Shown here: positions 61,733-64,000 of the stretch, one piece after another | How the letters are laid out: each line of letters opens with the position of its first letter | Position numbering within the stretch: the first letter of the stretch is position 1 | Assembly (NCBI RefSeq): GCF_012524115.1 | Contig: NZ_JAAZWB010000092.1 | Location: 45,629-109,628, forward strand | DNA from: Bacillus sp. RO1 | GTDB taxonomy: Bacteria > Bacillota > Bacilli > Bacillales > Bacillaceae_I | Direction of reading: 5' to 3' | DNA length: 64,000 nt | The notes under the pieces: model-generated | What the model saw: the letters and a program-made list of their open reading frames with translations, nothing else | What the model was told of the DNA's origin: nothing | The model's database searches: none | Made by a program: the position numbers and the translations under genes

Positions 61733-61778
61733 AAAAGAGGCTGAGGTTGATCCTCCGTTCAACCTCAGCCTCTCTTAT
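61731..61778. terminator. bidirectional terminator between convergent genes
   Basis: AAGAGGCTGAGGTTG / CAACCTCAGCCTCTCTT, a 15-bp stem with T and A runs, between the lipoprotein and kinase genes. Confidence 0.92.
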
Positions 61779-61782
61779 TCAC

Positions 61783-63042
61783 TTATTTTTTTCTTACAGT
61801 TGGCAATAACACAGTAACGGTTGTTCCGCTATGAACCTTGCTTTCGTAATGAATTTTACCTTTCATTTCGTGAATCAACCTGTTCGTTATCATGCTGCCT
61901 AATCCTGTTCCCTTCGTTTTAGTCGTGTAATAGGGTAATCCGAGTTTCCCTAACTGCTCCTCGTCCATCCCTATACCATTATCAACGAATGTAATTTCAA
62001 CCTGCCCTTTTTCATCTGCAGGTTTCTTCAGTATTCTAACATAGCCTCCTTGCTCCTCTTCCACTGCCTCAATTCCGTTTTTAATGATGTTCATTAACGC
62101 CTGTTTTAAATGTTGTTCATCACTATAGATATAATGTTCTTCTTCTAATTTAAGGTCAATGGAAACATTCCGGTACGATCCGAACGGTCTAAGCAATTCA
62201 ACTGAGTCTTGAAGAGCTTTATTAACATCGATATAAGTCAATGTGAAGTTTGTTGGACGTGCTACTGTCAAATAATTTGTAATGATCTTATTGGTCCGGT
62301 CCAATTCATCAAGTATCAGTGGAGCAAATTGCTTTAAATTTTCATCTTTAGTGTCGGAGTTGATAAACTGAATAAATCCTCTAACAGTTGTGATGGGGTT
62401 TCTAATTTCATGGGCAAATGCTGCTGCCATTTGACTGACAGTTGAAAGCTTGTCAAGATACAATGTCTCATCAAACTGCTGATTAGCAATGATTAATTTT
62501 TCTATTGTATATATCAAAGCCGTAAAAGAAAGACCGAATGCAAGAAAATAAACAATGTAAAAATTAATATCTAAAAAAGATACGGTACTGAACAGGATGA
62601 AAATATATACCAAATAATAAAATAAAATAACGATTACCCCATACAACACCTTATTTTTACTTCCAAGGAAGCCAGAACGGAACAATATTCCCACTCCAAA
62701 TGCCAAAATGGAAACCGCGATACCAATGTAAACATATTCTCCACCAATCAAGTATCTAAGCATTACCACGATAGCCGTACAAAGCAGCCCTGGATACCAG
62801 CCTCCATACAAAGTAACAATAAGGATAGGTATCATCCTAAAGTCAAAATTGGTGTCTTCTAGTGTTTCAATGGGATATAGCATACAAAGCGTTGCGGAAA
62901 ATGCACTGAACAGACCTAGTATGGTTTGCTTATTAAAATTAAGGGGTTTTCTTTTACTGAAGGGAAAAAATAGATTTGCATTGAACATCAGAGAAAAAAT
63001 GATGGTTATATTAACAATTAACGGTTTAATTAGATAAATCAT
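61783..63042 (-). CDS. KinB-like sporulation/phosphorelay sensor histidine kinase
   Basis: The 419-residue protein has a 5TM_5TMR_LYT-type membrane sensor (about five helices, residues 1-180), a HisKA dimerisation domain with AFAHEIRNPITTVRGFIQ (phospho-His), and a HATPase domain with NIIKNGIEAV (N box), DNGIGM (G1) and GTGLGSMI (G2). The architecture matches KinB of B. subtilis, which phosphorylates Spo0F. No response regulator gene adjoins, as expected for phosphorelay kinases. Confidence 0.88.
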   Translation of the reverse strand: MIYLIKPLIVNITIIFSLMFNANLFFPFSKRKPLNFNKQTILGLFSAFSATLCMLYPIETLEDTNFDFRMIPILIVTLYGGWYPGLLCTAIVVMLRYLIGGEYVYIGIAVSILAFGVGILFRSGFLGSKNKVLYGVIVILFYYLVYIFILFSTVSFLDINFYIVYFLAFGLSFTALIYTIEKLIIANQQFDETLYLDKLSTVSQMAAAFAHEIRNPITTVRGFIQFINSDTKDENLKQFAPLILDELDRTNKIITNYLTVARPTNFTLTYIDVNKALQDSVELLRPFGSYRNVSIDLKLEEEHYIYSDEQHLKQALMNIIKNGIEAVEEEQGGYVRILKKPADEKGQVEITFVDNGIGMDEEQLGKLGLPYYTTKTKGTGLGSMITNRLIHEMKGKIHYESKVHSGTTVTVLLPTVRKK

Positions 63043-63323
63043 TCACAACAAATCCTCCAATTAATAACAACATTACTTACATTACCCAAACGACTCAATT
63101 TAACGGGTAAAGTGTTAAATTTTATATTTCTACACCCCATACATTATAGGCTTCTTAATAGAGTTCGTCTATAAGCATACGATTTTTTTATTAATACTCA
63201 CATGAATAGTCGGATTTTAGAAATATGGAATACTTTTCAAAACCCATTATTAGTACCCGCTTTCCCTTCTTTGCTTTATAATAAAAACAAACCACTCTTT
63301 CATGACAAAGGTGTGAACGAATC

Positions 63324-63872
63324 TTGGCAATAAAACTTGTAATACTGGGTCTTCTTATGGAAGGAGACAAGCATCCCTATGAGATCCAACAAGTGATGCA
63401 TGAACGGAATATGGAACAATATATCAAAATGGCAAAGGGCTCCCTTTATTATGCTGTGGAGCAGTTGCTCAACAAAAAACTAATTAAAGTAAAACAAGTG
63501 GTAACAGATCAGACACGTCCTGATAAAACCATATATAGCATAACCCCTGCTGGAAAAGAAGCTTTTCAACAGTTACTAAAAAAGCAGCTACAAGCAGAAA
63601 GCACGCATTACCATCCGATGTACACCGCACTTGCGTTTATTCACCTTGGAGATGCAAGCCTGATAAGCGAAGCTCTTACAGAGAGGATTTCTCATACCAA
63701 AATGCAGCTTGAAATGCTTGAAAGAGTGTATAAACAATATGGTATCCACGCCCCTAAAGGCTCACAAGCCATCATGGAAAATGCCCATGATCTATGTCAA
63801 GTTGAATTAAAGTGGCTACAAGGATTGAAGAAAGATGCAGAAGAAGGGGTATTTACTCAAGAAGATAAATAA
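63324..63872 (+). CDS. PadR family transcriptional regulator
   Basis: The 182-residue protein has the winged-helix core VILGLLMEGDKHPYEIQQVMHERNMEQYIKMAKGSLYYAVEQL and the C-terminal coiled-coil helix of the PadR/Vir-C group. The start is a TTG at 63324 with AAAGGTG upstream. It is not adjacent to a visible transporter, its usual target in the family; an efflux pump may lie beyond the window. Confidence 0.88.
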   Translation: MAIKLVILGLLMEGDKHPYEIQQVMHERNMEQYIKMAKGSLYYAVEQLLNKKLIKVKQVVTDQTRPDKTIYSITPAGKEAFQQLLKKQLQAESTHYHPMYTALAFIHLGDASLISEALTERISHTKMQLEMLERVYKQYGIHAPKGSQAIMENAHDLCQVELKWLQGLKKDAEEGVFTQEDK

Positions 63873-63950
63873 GAAGAGGCTGGGACAAAACTAAAAAAGC
63901 CTAATAAAAGACGAACAATTTAGGTGTCATAGGTATTGGCTCTAAATACC

Positions 63951-64000
63951 GCTGTTGATCTCCACAAATGGCTTCGCTTTCCTAGGGGCGGTGCTTGAGC
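63951..64000 (+). repeat. palindromic repeat, copy 4 (cut by window edge)
   Basis: GCTGTTGATCTCC, GCTTCGCTTTCCTAGGGGCG and GTGCTTGAGC match the left part of the copies at 10118-10248 and 2318-2442. GGCTCT (63939-63944) just outside resembles the outer end of the MITE-like copy at 10102. Confidence 0.75.

Overview
The window is a contiguous piece of a low-GC Firmicute chromosome, almost certainly a spore-forming member of the Bacillaceae. The evidence is a full set of Bacillus-type genes: an ilv/leu operon, a close YkuV homologue, a KinB-type sporulation kinase, GerP-like spore proteins, two RsbR-type stressosome paralogues, a YwaF-type membrane protein, RsgA, and sigma-54, ECF and Fur regulatory sites. 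No rRNA, tRNA, CRISPR array, prophage or intact insertion sequence was seen.

Layout. (1) 1-9167: branched-chain amino-acid biosynthesis. One leftward operon runs ilvE-ilvD-ilvB-ilvN-ilvC-leuA, with leuA cut by the window edge, and ilvA is a separate upstream unit. The ilvE leader is the best regulatory region in the window. It holds two cre-like CcpA sites, a CodY-like box, a good sigma-A promoter, and a ykkC-family aptamer that the gene context points to as a ppGpp riboswitch. Two copies of a roughly 125-bp palindromic repeat sit inside the operon. (2) 9262-11387: iron uptake, a siderophore-binding lipoprotein with a Fur box and a FhuF-like reductase, separated by a third, MITE-like copy of the repeat. 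(3) 11554-19087: miscellaneous single genes (patatin, MFS pump, DksA-like protein, epimerase, RsbR-like, esterase, glyoxalase-fold, AlkD-like). (4) 19311-30806: an acyl-CoA catabolic cluster with three acyl-CoA ligases, an acyl-CoA dehydrogenase, a thiolase, a CaiB/BaiF (racemase-like) enzyme and an HSD10-like dehydrogenase. It is governed by an unusual CBS-CBS-PAS-AAA+-Fis sigma-54 activator; two genes carry -24/-12 promoters. (5) 30881-49354: an ECF sigma/anti-sigma pair, a second RsbR paralogue and many housekeeping genes. Two ribosome-associated NTPase genes here (rsgA and an ABC-F gene) each have their own promoter, a short leader ORF and a terminator ahead of the start codon. (6) 49433-56983: an acyltransferase, then an abg-like operon (two M20 amidohydrolases, a regulator and an AbgT transporter) followed by an HPr paralogue whose ribosome-binding site is the arm of a terminator hairpin. 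(7) 57138-59020: a compact cluster of GerP-like small spore proteins with an Hsp20-like protein. (8) 59098-64000: ykuV, an Atg22-like MFS protein, a lipoprotein, a KinB-like kinase, a PadR regulator, and the start of a fourth copy of the palindromic repeat.

The most notable points are the ppGpp-riboswitch-class leader of ilvE, the sigma-54/CBS-PAS acyl-CoA regulon, the two leader-peptide attenuators, the HPr gene with a terminator overlapping its RBS, and three families of short intergenic tandem repeats whose periods (about 21, 20.5 and 52-54 bp) all fall near whole numbers of helical turns.
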